A stretch of 64,000 nt of DNA from Pedobacter chinensis (GTDB lineage Bacteria; Bacteroidota; Bacteroidia; Sphingobacteriales; Sphingobacteriaceae), in contig NZ_QPKV01000004.1 of the NCBI RefSeq assembly GCF_003339865.1, forward strand, positions 558,001-622,000. The letters are read 5' to 3'. The notes under the pieces were generated by a model that saw only the letters and a program-made list of their open reading frames with translations, had not been told where the DNA came from and did not search any database. Of the stretch, positions 54,823 to 63,617 are shown piece after piece (the stretch's first letter is position 1; each line of letters starts with the position of its first letter). Position numbers and translations under genes: made by a program.

Positions 54823-55635
54823 ATGTCCAACTCAAAAACAATACTCATTACTGGGGCAGGCTCAGGTTTGGGAGAAGGTACCGCCATTGGTTTGGCGCAG
54901 TTAAATTATAAAGTAATAGCAGGCGTACAAATATTGCCTCAGGTAACTGCATTGCGAAAAAAAGTTGCTGAACTGGGTCTGGAAAATAATATTGAAGTTA
55001 TCAAGCTTAATATACTTGACAAATATGATGTGAAAGTCGCTCTGAAATATGACATCGATATTTTATTTAACAATGCTGGTATTGGCGAAAGCGGCCCTGT
55101 ATTCGAGATGCCACTTGATATTGTTCGCGATAATTTCGAAACAAATGTTTTCGCTCCGCTGGAACTAACCCAGCAGTTTGTTGCCAGGTGGATCACGGCA
55201 AAAAAACAAGGTAAAGTTATATTTACCTCATCAGTAGTAGGGTTGTTTACGCAGGTAGGTTTAGGCGCCTATGCATCATCCAAGCATGCTCTGGAAGCAA
55301 TTGCCGAATCATTGGCCGAAGAACTGAAACCGTATAACATTAAGATACAAACCATCAATCCTGGTGCCTATTTTACTGGCTTTAACGAAACCATGGCAGA
55401 GACTGCGTTTCGCTGGTTAGACGACAAAAAGAATATTACCAAACGTGCTGATCTGAAAGCAGGTTTCGATGCATTCTTTAGTTCATCGTATAGTAAGCTT
55501 GATCCCGCTGAAATGATCGATGCCATGATCAAAATTATTCCTTCCGACACAGGTAAGTTCCGCAATGCAGTGCCACAGTTGGTTGAAGACATGTTAAAGG
55601 GCGTTCAACTTAAATCTTGGGAAAATACGATCTGA
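54823..55635 (+). CDS. Short-chain dehydrogenase/reductase
   Basis: A 270-residue classical SDR. The cofactor motif is TGAGSGLGEG, followed by ILFNNAGIGESG and the catalytic SS...YASSKHA with Tyr and Lys. Downstream IQTINPGAYFTGFNE is the usual PG motif. Aldehydes or ketones are the likely substrates. It starts 26 bases after the DJ-1/PfpI gene in the operon under site 3. Confidence 0.91.
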   Translation: MSNSKTILITGAGSGLGEGTAIGLAQLNYKVIAGVQILPQVTALRKKVAELGLENNIEVIKLNILDKYDVKVALKYDIDILFNNAGIGESGPVFEMPLDIVRDNFETNVFAPLELTQQFVARWITAKKQGKVIFTSSVVGLFTQVGLGAYASSKHALEAIAESLAEELKPYNIKIQTINPGAYFTGFNETMAETAFRWLDDKKNITKRADLKAGFDAFFSSSYSKLDPAEMIDAMIKIIPSDTGKFRNAVPQLVEDMLKGVQLKSWENTI

Positions 55636-55685
55636 TCCTTCTACGGAGTTGATTTAGTTCTTGATAAAATACATTAACATAAAAA

Positions 55686-56426
55686 ATGATCATGGAATAT
55701 CTATTCTTGAAAAAATTCATTAAAATTTATTTTTTCAGCCAATTAATATGCTTGTCCTATTTGCAGGTAATGGCGCAATCATCAAAAGAAACAACCCAAT
55801 CATCAAAACCTACCACTTATCTTCTTCCTGACGGAAAGGTTTTCCCCATTATAAAATGGGATAGTCTCGAACAAGCGTGGGGAAAGGGACGAATCATGTT
55901 CATGCATAATGAAGAGGATGATAAAAAGGGAATTATACATCTGGTACGTTTAACGGATGAGATGAAACAAAAAATCGACAAACAAAAAAAGGAGAAAGAG
56001 GATTCTTTTGCTGCCATGTTGAATAAACCAGCCCCTGATTTTGAATTGCCAGATATGCAGGGAAAACATTGGTCATTAAAAGCGCTTCGGGGAAAAATAA
56101 TCGTCCTGAATTTTTGGTTTACCTCTTGCGTCCCGTGTATCCAGGAAATGCCAGAGCTCAATAAGTTAGTTCAGGCATACGCTAACAAAGACATCGTTTT
56201 CCTGGCGCTGACTTTTAACAGCGCCGAACAAGTCAAAGCATTTCTGGAGAAACGTACTTTCAGTTACACAGTGTTGCCAGATTCTGGCGACACCGATAAG
56301 AAGTATGCGATAAATTCATGGCCAACCAGTATGGTTATTGATAAAGAAGGGAATATAAAACTGATCATTCAGTCGAGTCCAAAGATTCAGGAAGAACTTG
56401 GAGGCACCATTGATTCTCTACTATAG
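55686..56426 (+). CDS. TlpA-like thioredoxin-fold protein
   Basis: A 246-residue exported or membrane-tethered thioredoxin-like protein with N-terminal hydrophobic signal (FIKIYFFSQLICLSYLQVMAQ). The redox motif is WFTSCVPCIQEMPELN, with active-site CVPC, preceded by APDFELPDMQGKHWSLKALRGKIIVLNF and followed by WPTSMVIDKEGNIKLI with the cis-proline. A start 6 bases later (MEYLFL) is also possible. It probably reduces disulfides or cytochrome c precursors in the periplasm and may supply electrons to the operon's enzymes. Confidence 0.88.
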   Translation: MIMEYLFLKKFIKIYFFSQLICLSYLQVMAQSSKETTQSSKPTTYLLPDGKVFPIIKWDSLEQAWGKGRIMFMHNEEDDKKGIIHLVRLTDEMKQKIDKQKKEKEDSFAAMLNKPAPDFELPDMQGKHWSLKALRGKIIVLNFWFTSCVPCIQEMPELNKLVQAYANKDIVFLALTFNSAEQVKAFLEKRTFSYTVLPDSGDTDKKYAINSWPTSMVIDKEGNIKLIIQSSPKIQEELGGTIDSLL

Positions 56427-56479
56427 TCTTAAAATCGCAGAAACTGAATTAAAAATAGTCATTATAAAATCAGGCAATC

Positions 56480-57466
56480 ATGGAATACAGGAAATTAGGG
56501 AATACCGATTTAATGTTATCGGCAATTACATATGGTAGCTTTGCCATCGGAGGAACAATGTGGGGCGGCACTGAAAAAAAAGAAGCACGTGAGGCAATTA
56601 TTGCAGCTATAGATTATGGTGTAACAACACTAGATACTGCCCCATTTTATGGGCTCGGATTAAGTGAAGAACTTATTGCGGGAGCCATCCAACAAATGGA
56701 CCGTTCTAAAATTCAAATACTCACTAAATTTGGGATGGTATGGGATGGGAGTAATAACAGTAAAGGCGATTACATGTTTGATGTAGAACACCAGAGAAAA
56801 AACTACTCCGTTTATAAATACGCCTCAAAAGCCAATGTAATTAAAGAAGCTGAAGAAAGTTTAAAACGTTTGAAAACCGACTATATCGATCTCCTGCAAC
56901 TTCACTGGGCTGACTCTACCACGCCAATCGATGAAACCATGGAAGCCCTGCAACTATTGATCGATCAGGGGAAAATTCGGGCAGCAGGCGTGAGCAATTA
57001 CAATGAACTACAAATGCTGGAAGCGAATAAAAGTATCAATTTGGCTTCAAATCAAGTGCCTTACAGCATGTTGCAGAGGCAGATAGAAGCAACGATCATT
57101 CCTGCTGCGCTAGAAAACAATATCGGGATCATTGCATATAGCCCACTTGAAAGAGGTTTGCTAAGTGGTAAATTCTTTAAAGGAGACTCGTTAAAATACA
57201 GCGATCATCGAAATGGGTATTTTGCACAGTTTGATCTTTCGGGCATAAAACAATTCCTGGAGAAAATAGAACCTATAGCAATAGAAAAAGGAATTAGCCT
57301 ATCGCAATTGGTTTTGAAATGGACAACGCTTCAACCAGGTATTACAATTGTTTTAGCAGGTGCAAGAAACAAAGAACAGGCAATTAGTAATGCCCAATCT
57401 GTAGATGTTACCTTAACCAAAGCAGAGTTGAACCTTATTAATGAAGAGCTGGCCCGCTTAGCTTAG
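56480..57466 (+). CDS. Aldo/keto reductase
   Basis: A 328-residue TIM-barrel oxidoreductase beginning MEYRKLGNTDLMLSAITYGSFAIGG. The catalytic set is LDTAPFYGLGLSEELI (Asp, Tyr), ILTKFG (Lys) and LLQLHWAD (His), with GVSNYNELQMLEAN and IVLAGARNKEQAISNAQ as cofactor segments. It is the last gene of the operon under operator site 3 and is distinct from the aldo/keto reductase at 22905. Aldehydes are the likely substrates. Confidence 0.91.
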   Translation: MEYRKLGNTDLMLSAITYGSFAIGGTMWGGTEKKEAREAIIAAIDYGVTTLDTAPFYGLGLSEELIAGAIQQMDRSKIQILTKFGMVWDGSNNSKGDYMFDVEHQRKNYSVYKYASKANVIKEAEESLKRLKTDYIDLLQLHWADSTTPIDETMEALQLLIDQGKIRAAGVSNYNELQMLEANKSINLASNQVPYSMLQRQIEATIIPAALENNIGIIAYSPLERGLLSGKFFKGDSLKYSDHRNGYFAQFDLSGIKQFLEKIEPIAIEKGISLSQLVLKWTTLQPGITIVLAGARNKEQAISNAQSVDVTLTKAELNLINEELARLA

Positions 57467-57683
57467 CTATTTGTGTAAATGAATTTACGCTCCTATAGCG
57501 GGGCAAGAAGCCCAAAAGCACCTTTGGCACGCGGATGGGATTTCTGATCGGCGCAAGCTTTGACAAAATTCTAAACAGTTTGCTGGAATCTTGCCAAAGC
57601 TCGGATTGATTTAGTCATCCGAATGAATATATACAATAAGTTAGTGTTCATCGGATGACTATTATATGTTCACAAAAAAAATT

Positions 57684-57782
57684 ACAGCTAACGTTTTCAG
57701 GCTTGGCAATGTGGCGGGATTTAGCACAAATATTTCTACTAAGCACGTCAGCATAACGCAAAACCCGTGTTATGGGTTATGC
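57684..57782 (+). repeat. Cassette-type hairpin element 1
   Basis: Begins CAGCTAACG, contains GGCTTGGCAATGTGGCGGG, and ends with CATAAC-GCAAAACCCGT-GTTATG. A reverse-oriented relative lies at 62905-63046 (CAGCTAAC, GGTTTTGCAATAGTGGGGCG), and the loop core TAACGCAAAAnCCCRTGTTA recurs at 63618-63647. From 57467 to 57683 I see nothing else. Confidence 0.55.
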
Positions 57783-57792
57783 CTTTTGTCTG

Positions 57793-58119
57793 TCAGGAGA
57801 GTTTAATAAAGTTGTCTTCGAGTTTTACGTTAAAATTTATTTCTGCTTTTAATGCTCTGAAAACTTTTAAAACAGTATCAATGGTCGCACTGTTAGCACT
57901 GCTTTCGAGTTTTGAAATTTGAGCTTTCTGCACTCCTACAAGTTTGCCAAGTTCTTCCTGTGTCAAGTGGCGTTCTTGTCTTGCAGATTTAATCATTTTT
58001 CCTAACACGTCCATGCGAAGTTCGTATTCATATTCGTCACGGTCTGCTGTCCCAACTTTACCGATATACTTGTCTTTCATTTCAGTAAGTGAATAGGTCT
58101 TGATTTCTTTCGTTGCCAT
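57793..58119 (-). CDS. XRE-type helix-turn-helix antitoxin-like protein
   Basis: A 108-residue protein with a Cro/C1-type HTH near the C-terminus: ARQERHLTQEELGKLVGVQKAQISKLE, and a charged N-terminus (MATKEIKTYSLTEMKDKYIGKVG) of the HigA/antitoxin type. It starts 4 bases after the toxin-like gene's stop on the same strand, the usual toxin-first HigBA order. The pair probably was a type II toxin-antitoxin module that autoregulates. Confidence 0.85.
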   Translation of the reverse strand: MATKEIKTYSLTEMKDKYIGKVGTADRDEYEYELRMDVLGKMIKSARQERHLTQEELGKLVGVQKAQISKLESSANSATIDTVLKVFRALKAEINFNVKLEDNFIKLS

Positions 58120-58123
58120 ATTT

Positions 58124-58429
58124 CTACTTTTTAGATTTGTTGTTAAAATATTTATCTTTTAGTCTTACTGCACAGTCAATTTCATTTGCTGGCACTTTGT
58201 CAACCTTTTTTATGAAACCGTGGGTCGCAACTACCAAAGTTTCTTGGTTGTCTGACTTGTCCCAAAATGCGAGCAACCTGATTTGAAGTCCAGTGAATTT
58301 TGTCCGAAGTTCCCAAATGTCATTTTGTAGTTTCTTGAACAATTTCGGGTCATTTGTCTGTTCAGCAAGGTCTGTGTTGTAAAATATTTTTTTGATAGTC
58401 TTTGGATCAAGTTCTGTTATAAACTCGTT
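58124..58429 (-). pseudogene. RelE/HigB-like toxin (Gp49 type), apparently 5'-truncated
   Basis: The frame is open for 102 codons (minus strand from 58429), and reads EFITELDPKTIKKIFYNTDLA...LFKKLQNDIWELRTKF...LLAFWDKSD...ATHGFIKKVDKVP, a nearly full-length Gp49-like toxin. There is no ATG in the first part; the first conventional start is a TTG at 58342, which would give 72 residues and lose the N-terminal helices. A TGA stands just upstream at 58430-58432. So the start has been lost or replaced, presumably by the adjacent element. It could still be translated from a rare start codon. Confidence 0.55.
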
Positions 58430-58444
58430 TCAGTTAGCCTTACT

Positions 58445-58471
58445 CCGAACGGTTGTGGTCCTGGCGTTCGG
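58445..58471. repeat. Small inverted repeat upstream of the toxin remnant
   Basis: CCGAACG-GTTGTGGTCCTGG-CGTTCGG, a perfect 7-bp stem with a 13-base loop, in the gap between the toxin remnant and the AraC gene. It may be a decayed member of the cassette-type elements. Confidence 0.4.
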
Positions 58472-58491
58472 TCGTCTTTGTCCGTTGGTGT

Positions 58492-59412
58492 TTAGTTAAA
58501 CGACTGTCTATATTCCAATGGCGAAAATTGCGTCTTGGCTTTGAAAAGTTTGCTGAACGATTGCGAATGTTCAAAGCCTAATTCATAAGCAATTTCTGAA
58601 ACAGATAAATCTGTCGTGGACAATTTTTCTTTGGCTTTTTCTATGATTGTGTTCTGAATATATTGTTGTGTATTTAATCCTGTCAATGAACGCAGCATAT
58701 CGCTTAAATAGCGTTGTGATAGTTTTAATTGTGTACTGATATATTTAACAGACGGCAAGCCACTTTTCAGACTGTTCTCTTCTTCAAAATAGCTGTTTAA
58801 CAGTTTATCCAAAGAAGTTACTATGTCGTGATTAACAGCTTTTCTTGTGACGAATTGGCGATTGTAAAATCGATTACTGTAATTAAGCAGTAATTCTATT
58901 TGTGATACCAAAACATCTTGGCTGAAACTGTCAATGTTGTTATTCAATTCGTTAGCTATTGAGTTGAACAAATTCGTTATAATTTCTTTTTCTTTTGCCG
59001 ACAAAAACAATGCTTCGTTAACATTGTAAGAAAAAAATCCATATTGAGTTATCGAATTTCCCAACTGATAATTTCGGATAAGGTCTTGATGAAAATACAA
59101 TGCAAAACCTACATAACTGTCTGCCTCTTCGGGTGCAAAAACAACTTGTTTGGGTTTTAAAAAAGCCAACCCGCCTTCTTCAAAATCGTAATATCCTTGT
59201 CCGTATTTTGTTTGTCCTTTGAAGGTATGCTTAAAGGAAATTTTGTAAAAATCTAGAATGATTTTTTGCCCTTTCGGAAACATTTCAGCTGAAACATTAT
59301 TGTAATCAACCAATGTAATCAATGGGTGCAATGGTGCGGGAAGTCCCAATTCCCTTACCAGCTGTGATATACTTTCAATATGATTGATGTTAGATTGACT
59401 TCGCATTTTCAT
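58492..59412 (-). CDS. AraC family transcriptional regulator
   Basis: A 306-residue regulator. The N-terminal half is a cupin-like sensor (FPKGQKIILDFYKISFKHTFKGQTKYGQG, FLKPKQVVFAPEE) and the C-terminal ~100 residues are the double HTH: LSQRYLSDMLRSLTGLNTQQYIQ and LSVSEIAYELGFEHSQSFSKLFKAKTQFSPLEYR. It begins 13 bases after the stop of the SDR gene on the same strand, so SDR and regulator are co-transcribed and probably form a substrate-responsive pair. Confidence 0.9.
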   Translation of the reverse strand: MKMRSQSNINHIESISQLVRELGLPAPLHPLITLVDYNNVSAEMFPKGQKIILDFYKISFKHTFKGQTKYGQGYYDFEEGGLAFLKPKQVVFAPEEADSYVGFALYFHQDLIRNYQLGNSITQYGFFSYNVNEALFLSAKEKEIITNLFNSIANELNNNIDSFSQDVLVSQIELLLNYSNRFYNRQFVTRKAVNHDIVTSLDKLLNSYFEEENSLKSGLPSVKYISTQLKLSQRYLSDMLRSLTGLNTQQYIQNTIIEKAKEKLSTTDLSVSEIAYELGFEHSQSFSKLFKAKTQFSPLEYRQSFN

Positions 59413-59425
59413 CGTTCTAATGTAA

Positions 59426-60166
59426 TCAATTTTGCTTTGACGGGCGAATAACTATATCGCCTACTTCAACATCTTTGGGCTGACTAATAGCATAAATTAC
59501 AGCATTGGCAATAGATTCGGGGCTTATGGCCAGTTCTTCAACAGCTTTTGAGGCTGCTGCTTTCATGTCTTCTCTGTTTACGCTTTTAACTGCAAAATCC
59601 GTTTTTATATATCCTGGCGAAATTCCTGTAATTCGTATGCTTCCATCCGACTCTTGCCGAAACGCTTCTGCAATGGTGCGAACAGCGTTTTTGGTTCCTG
59701 CATACACGCCTTGAGTCGGTACTATTTTTATGCCCGAAGTAGAAATGATATTAACAATATGTCCTGATGCCTGTTTCTTAAAAACAGGAATTGCAGCCGC
59801 CATTCCATACAAAACACCTTTTAGGTTACTGTCAATCATTTCATCCCAACCGTCAGTATCTAATTCGTCAATGCGGCTAAGGCGGGCAACGCCTGCGTTA
59901 TTTACAATGACATCCAGTTTGCCGTAATGTGTAATCGCCACATTTACCAACTGAACCAAATCAGCTTTATTGCTCACATCGGTTTTTGCAAATACAGCTT
60001 CGCCACCGGCGCTTTTAATTTCTTCAACAACCTTTTCTAATAGTTCGGTATTTCTTGCACCTAAAACAACTTTTACACCATTTTCTGCCAATTTTATTGC
60101 TATTGCTTTACCAATTCCTGCACTTGCTCCTGTAACAGCCACTATTTTTTCTCTAAGATTTTGCAT
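59426..60166 (-). CDS. Short-chain dehydrogenase/reductase
   Basis: A 246-residue classical SDR. The cofactor loop is TGASAGIGKAIA, then VKVVLGARN, VIVNNAGVARLS and the catalytic Ser and YAGTKNA (Tyr, Lys), followed by GISPGYIKTDFA. It resembles SDRs for small carbonyls, closest in style to the YdfG/serine-dehydrogenase type. It lies upstream of, and close to, the AraC gene. Confidence 0.92.
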   Translation of the reverse strand: MQNLREKIVAVTGASAGIGKAIAIKLAENGVKVVLGARNTELLEKVVEEIKSAGGEAVFAKTDVSNKADLVQLVNVAITHYGKLDVIVNNAGVARLSRIDELDTDGWDEMIDSNLKGVLYGMAAAIPVFKKQASGHIVNIISTSGIKIVPTQGVYAGTKNAVRTIAEAFRQESDGSIRITGISPGYIKTDFAVKSVNREDMKAAASKAVEELAISPESIANAVIYAISQPKDVEVGDIVIRPSKQN

Positions 60167-60541
60167 ATTCTTTCTGATTTAATTCTGTTGCAAAGTTCTT
60201 AATTGTGGCCTTGTGAAAGGTAGCTGAATTGGTATTTATTGTAGTCAAAAAATATAGGGTTGTTCTTGAACCATTCAGTCTCGTTTTCTACAATACTCAA
60301 AATGTCCGATTTTATCTGACGTTCAGGTCAATTTTACTGGGTGTGTTTTCAATAATTGTAATCCTGTGCCGCAACTATAAATGATTGTCTCATCAAAGTT
60401 TTTAATGTCCTCCAATAATGCGATATGGGCTGTTGCCCTGTAAATGTGCCGATACCTTAAAAGAAGTAATTGATCCAATGATTAAATGGGGGCAAAAACA
60501 TCGAGAAGCTGTAAAAAAGAGTTGAATTTTCTATTTGGTTC
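60167..60541. other. Intergenic region with a possible coding remnant
   Basis: Positions 60418-60525 on the plus strand give a frame MRYGLLPCKCADTLKEV... ending ...WGQKHREAVKKS before a stop. The composition is protein-like, but there is no start context and it is only 35 codons, so it may be the 3' end of a lost enzyme gene. The rest of the gap holds nothing I can identify. Confidence 0.35.
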
Positions 60542-61486
60542 TTACATAAATTCACTACTGTATTTTTTCGGTTTTTTACCGATATGTTTTTCAAATACTC
60601 TCGTGAAATGGCTTAGATTTTCAAAGCCCATTTGATAACCTGCTTCTGATACCGATAGTTTTTCATCACGTAAAAGTCTTGCGGCTTCTTTCATTCGCAA
60701 GTGCTGGTAATAATCGTAAATTCCCATACCAAAAACTTGTGTGAAGATTTTTCGCATTTTCAATTCGTTCATTCCTGCAATCTTCGTTAAGTCTGTTATG
60801 GTACTTGGTTTGCTCAATGACGAAACGATTTTGTCACGTACTTTGTAAATGGATTTTATTTCTCTGTCGTTGAGTTTTTGATGAACAGATTTTTCTCGCT
60901 TCCGCAAGCTCTCAAATAAATAAAAAAGCAATTCCATTGCTTTTAGTTTGTAATAATAACTTTTCAACGAACTTTGTTCATCTTGTTTTGCAATGTCATT
61001 CACAGTGTTCAAAATGTTATCAGTCATAATTTCTTCAATCAAAAAAATGTTACTGCTATCAAATAAAAACTCAAAATGTTTCGCGTCATCTCTCAAAAAT
61101 GTTTTCAAATAATCTGCACTGATTGCAATCGAAAGATGTGTTGATTGAGTGTCTTTCGTCATCGGAATTTTTTGTGATAACGCTACCGGAAACACGCGTA
61201 CATAGGGATTTTCAACTGATTTTTTGATTTTCCTTTTGCTTGAATTTTGGTTGTTATATTCAAATGTGTTGTAAAAATGAAAACTAATTCCGTCCCAAAT
61301 TCCATTCCAGGTTGCAGTTTCCCGAACAAAACTTTTTTTCACGATAAATGAACCAAAATGCAGCATTAATTCGGGCAAGAAATCGTACGATTTCAAAAAC
61401 TTGATTTCAATGTTTTGCATATCACTTCCCAAGATCTGGTCGAAACGTGTTCCGTATTGAGCAACATTATCGATTTTATGTTCCAT
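60542..61486 (-). CDS. AraC family transcriptional regulator (divergent from FAD monooxygenase)
   Basis: A 314-residue regulator with an unassigned N-terminal sensor region and a C-terminal AraC/XylS double HTH: SSLSKPSTITDLTKIAGMNELKMRKIFTQVFGMGIYDYY and LSVSEAGYQMGFENLSHFTRVFEKHIGKKPKKY. It is transcribed away from the FAD monooxygenase gene across an 83-base gap, the arrangement of a regulator with its target. It probably senses the monooxygenase substrate. Confidence 0.9.
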   Translation of the reverse strand: MEHKIDNVAQYGTRFDQILGSDMQNIEIKFLKSYDFLPELMLHFGSFIVKKSFVRETATWNGIWDGISFHFYNTFEYNNQNSSKRKIKKSVENPYVRVFPVALSQKIPMTKDTQSTHLSIAISADYLKTFLRDDAKHFEFLFDSSNIFLIEEIMTDNILNTVNDIAKQDEQSSLKSYYYKLKAMELLFYLFESLRKREKSVHQKLNDREIKSIYKVRDKIVSSLSKPSTITDLTKIAGMNELKMRKIFTQVFGMGIYDYYQHLRMKEAARLLRDEKLSVSEAGYQMGFENLSHFTRVFEKHIGKKPKKYSSEFM

Positions 61487-61542
61487 AATTTTTGCGACTA
61501 TTTTTATTAGCTATTTGGGTATTTTATTCGTAAAGTTAAATA

Positions 61543-61550
61543 TAATTTTG
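61543..61550 (+). promoter_or_regulatory. -7 element of the FAD monooxygenase gene
   Basis: TAATTTTG matches TAnnTTTG, 19 bases before the ATG at 61570. A TTTG at 61514-61517 is 25 bases upstream, somewhat further than the usual -33 spacing. Confidence 0.45.
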
Positions 61551-61569
61551 TGCTGTAAAAGTAAAGATT

Positions 61570-62697
61570 ATGAAAAAGCAAGTTTTAATATCGGGTGCAA
61601 GTTTTGCGGGTTTGACTTTGGCGTATTGGTTAAAAAGATTCGGTGGGGACAGATTAGAAATAACCATTGTTGAAGTAGGCAAAGGACTGCGCAGAGGCGG
61701 TTCGCCCATTGATGTGCGTGGCGAGGCCTTGAACGTGGTCAAAGAAATGGGGATCTATGAAAAAATCAAAGCGATGGAATTTGTGCACGACACCGAAATC
61801 GTGAATGCAAAAAACGAAAAGCTGGTTAACTTTTCAATCAATGAGTTCGACGAATATCGTGGCGATATTGAGATCAATCGGGGCGATTTGGTGGATATAC
61901 TTTATGAAATCGTTCCAAAAAACGAAGTTGAATTCTTGTTTGGAAACAGCATTGAAACGCTCACACAGCGCGAAGATAGCGTTGAAGTAATGTTTGAAAA
62001 TGGTGTGAAAAGAAATTTTGATTTCGTGTTTGGCGCAGACGGCACGCACTCTGTTGTGCGGAAATTGGTGTTCGGCGATGAAAAAAAATTCTCGAAGTTT
62101 TTTGATGTTTATTTTGCGTTTGCAGAAGCCAATCACATACAAACAGGCAAAGCCAAAGACACTGGAATAATTTATCGGGAAGTCGGCAAACAAGCGGTGC
62201 TTTATCAGTTTCAAAATTCTGTGAATGCCCTATTGATGTTTCTTTCGCCCAAACTGAATTGGGATTACAGAAATCAAGAACAGCATAAACAAATTTTGAA
62301 AGAAGCTTTCGGCAATGATACAAATTGGAAAATCCCTGAAATGTTAGATGCATTGCTGCATTCGGAGAATTTGTTTTTCGATGAAGTGTGCCAAATTCAT
62401 ATGCCTACCTGGACAAAAGGACGTGTGGCGTTAGTTGGCGATGCTGCATACGCACCAAGTTTTTTCACAGGAATGGGAACAACGTTGGCAATTCTTGGAG
62501 CAAAAAAATTGGTAGATGCACTTCTTTCTTCAAAAGGAGATTACAAAGCGGCCTTTGCAAAATATAATGAAACATACAGACCTTTTGTTGAAAGTATTCA
62601 AGCTCAAATTACACGAGGATTAAAAGCTCAATTGCCCGAAACAGAAGAAGAATTACAAGCGTCAATTGAATTTTTTAAGCAAGCAGCAAAAGGTTGA
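61570..62697 (+). CDS. FAD-dependent monooxygenase (TetX-like family)
   Basis: A 375-residue class A flavoprotein monooxygenase. The dinucleotide loop is ISGASFAGLTLAYWL, with GASFAG in place of GxGxxG. RRGGSPIDVRGEALNVVKEMG, the EINRGDLVDIL segment, FGADGTHSVVRKLVFG (DG motif) and RVALVGDAAYAPSFFTGMGTTLAILGAKKL (GD motif) all fit PHBH/TetX-type enzymes. It oxidises an aromatic or polyketide-like compound using NAD(P)H and O2; tetracycline inactivation cannot be concluded from sequence. It is divergent from an AraC regulator. Confidence 0.9.
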   Translation: MKKQVLISGASFAGLTLAYWLKRFGGDRLEITIVEVGKGLRRGGSPIDVRGEALNVVKEMGIYEKIKAMEFVHDTEIVNAKNEKLVNFSINEFDEYRGDIEINRGDLVDILYEIVPKNEVEFLFGNSIETLTQREDSVEVMFENGVKRNFDFVFGADGTHSVVRKLVFGDEKKFSKFFDVYFAFAEANHIQTGKAKDTGIIYREVGKQAVLYQFQNSVNALLMFLSPKLNWDYRNQEQHKQILKEAFGNDTNWKIPEMLDALLHSENLFFDEVCQIHMPTWTKGRVALVGDAAYAPSFFTGMGTTLAILGAKKLVDALLSSKGDYKAAFAKYNETYRPFVESIQAQITRGLKAQLPETEEELQASIEFFKQAAKG

Positions 62698-62904
62698 AAG
62701 TCTTGAAAAGTTACCTTTTTAGCCGTTGGCTACAAGTTTGAATGATTGTCTGTTCGTGATAATTTTCTAAAAGTCACAGAAGGACTGTTCCATCCCAAAA
62801 GTTGATAAGAATGGCCGTTGATGTTTTGTACAAGGTCTGATTTAGTTAGACTTCGAACAACTTACCGATGACTTTACAAGTATCGGGCTGTGGTCGTTTA
62901 GCTT

Positions 62905-63046
62905 TGTTGCCAACGTTCTGTGGCTTTGCGGTGGTGGGAGAATCGAAGCACAAATCTTCAATTTTGCACAAAAGTTCAATAGAATACAACAGTTGAACTT
63001 TGCAGTTTCGCCCCACTATTGCAAAACCTTTGTTAGCTGTAGCCAC
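62905..63046 (-). repeat. Cassette-type hairpin element 2
   Basis: On the minus strand it begins GGCTACAGCTAACAAAGGTT, continues TTGCAATAGTGGGGCGAAAC, contains an inner inverted repeat (GTTCAA...TTGAAC) and ends CCACAGAACGTTGGCAACAA. It shares CAGCTAAC and a GGYTTKGCAAT...GTGG core with element 1 at 57684. The rest of the 62698-63072 gap shows no gene. Confidence 0.55.
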
Positions 63047-63072
63047 ATTTCGTCAGTTTAATTTTTGGCCGT

Positions 63073-63576
63073 CTATTTATCGGCAAGTTTCTTTGCTTGA
63101 CCTACCCAATTTGGTGCATTGTCAATAGTCTGTCTAAGGAACAAGTTAAACTGTGCGGAATGATGTTGAATATGTCTCATATTATATAACAGAATTTCAA
63201 GTAAAGAATAGTTTTTGTATTCGTTAATCCAGCGGTCGTTCATTCTGTTTGGTGTTAGTTCGCTAATAAGCCGATTTGCTTTTAGCCGGCAATGTTCCAA
63301 GTAGTCAAGAACTTCTGGCTTTGTGTAAGTTCTTTCCGGTTTCTTACCTGCAGGGTCAAATTCTGAAAAAGTAAAAGGTTTCGGTGGTTCAAATTTATGA
63401 GGTTCTGTCGATAAGTAATAGTCTGTCCAAAAAATGCAATGGAAAGATAGATACCAAAAGTCTGATTCTGTTTCCCAATGTTCGTCAGGACACATATTAA
63501 TTGCATTTTCGAGCATATCGAGACTTGCTCCAAATTGTGTCCAAATTGCATCTGTTATTGATGTTGAATTCTCCAT
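63073..63576 (-). CDS. DinB-family (DinB/YfiT-like) protein
   Basis: A 167-residue four-helix-bundle protein. I start at the ATG giving MENSTSITDAIWTQFGASLDML; an upstream in-frame TTG is less likely. WYLSFHCIFWTDYYL carries the first metal-binding His, and LLYNMRHIQHHSAQFNLFLRQ the H-x3-H pair, matching the DinB metal triad. Family members are thiol transferases or of unknown function. It lies between two hairpin elements of the cassette type. Confidence 0.87.
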   Translation of the reverse strand: MENSTSITDAIWTQFGASLDMLENAINMCPDEHWETESDFWYLSFHCIFWTDYYLSTEPHKFEPPKPFTFSEFDPAGKKPERTYTKPEVLDYLEHCRLKANRLISELTPNRMNDRWINEYKNYSLLEILLYNMRHIQHHSAQFNLFLRQTIDNAPNWVGQAKKLADK

Positions 63577-63617
63577 GTTTTTTCTCAATCTGTCGTTATG
63601 TTAGTCAGTAAGTGGTT

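Noticed and set aside
61570..62697. A tetracycline-resistance gene tet(X)
   Set aside because: Only family-level motifs match; residues that define the tet(X) substrate pocket cannot be verified by eye, so it is described as TetX-like.
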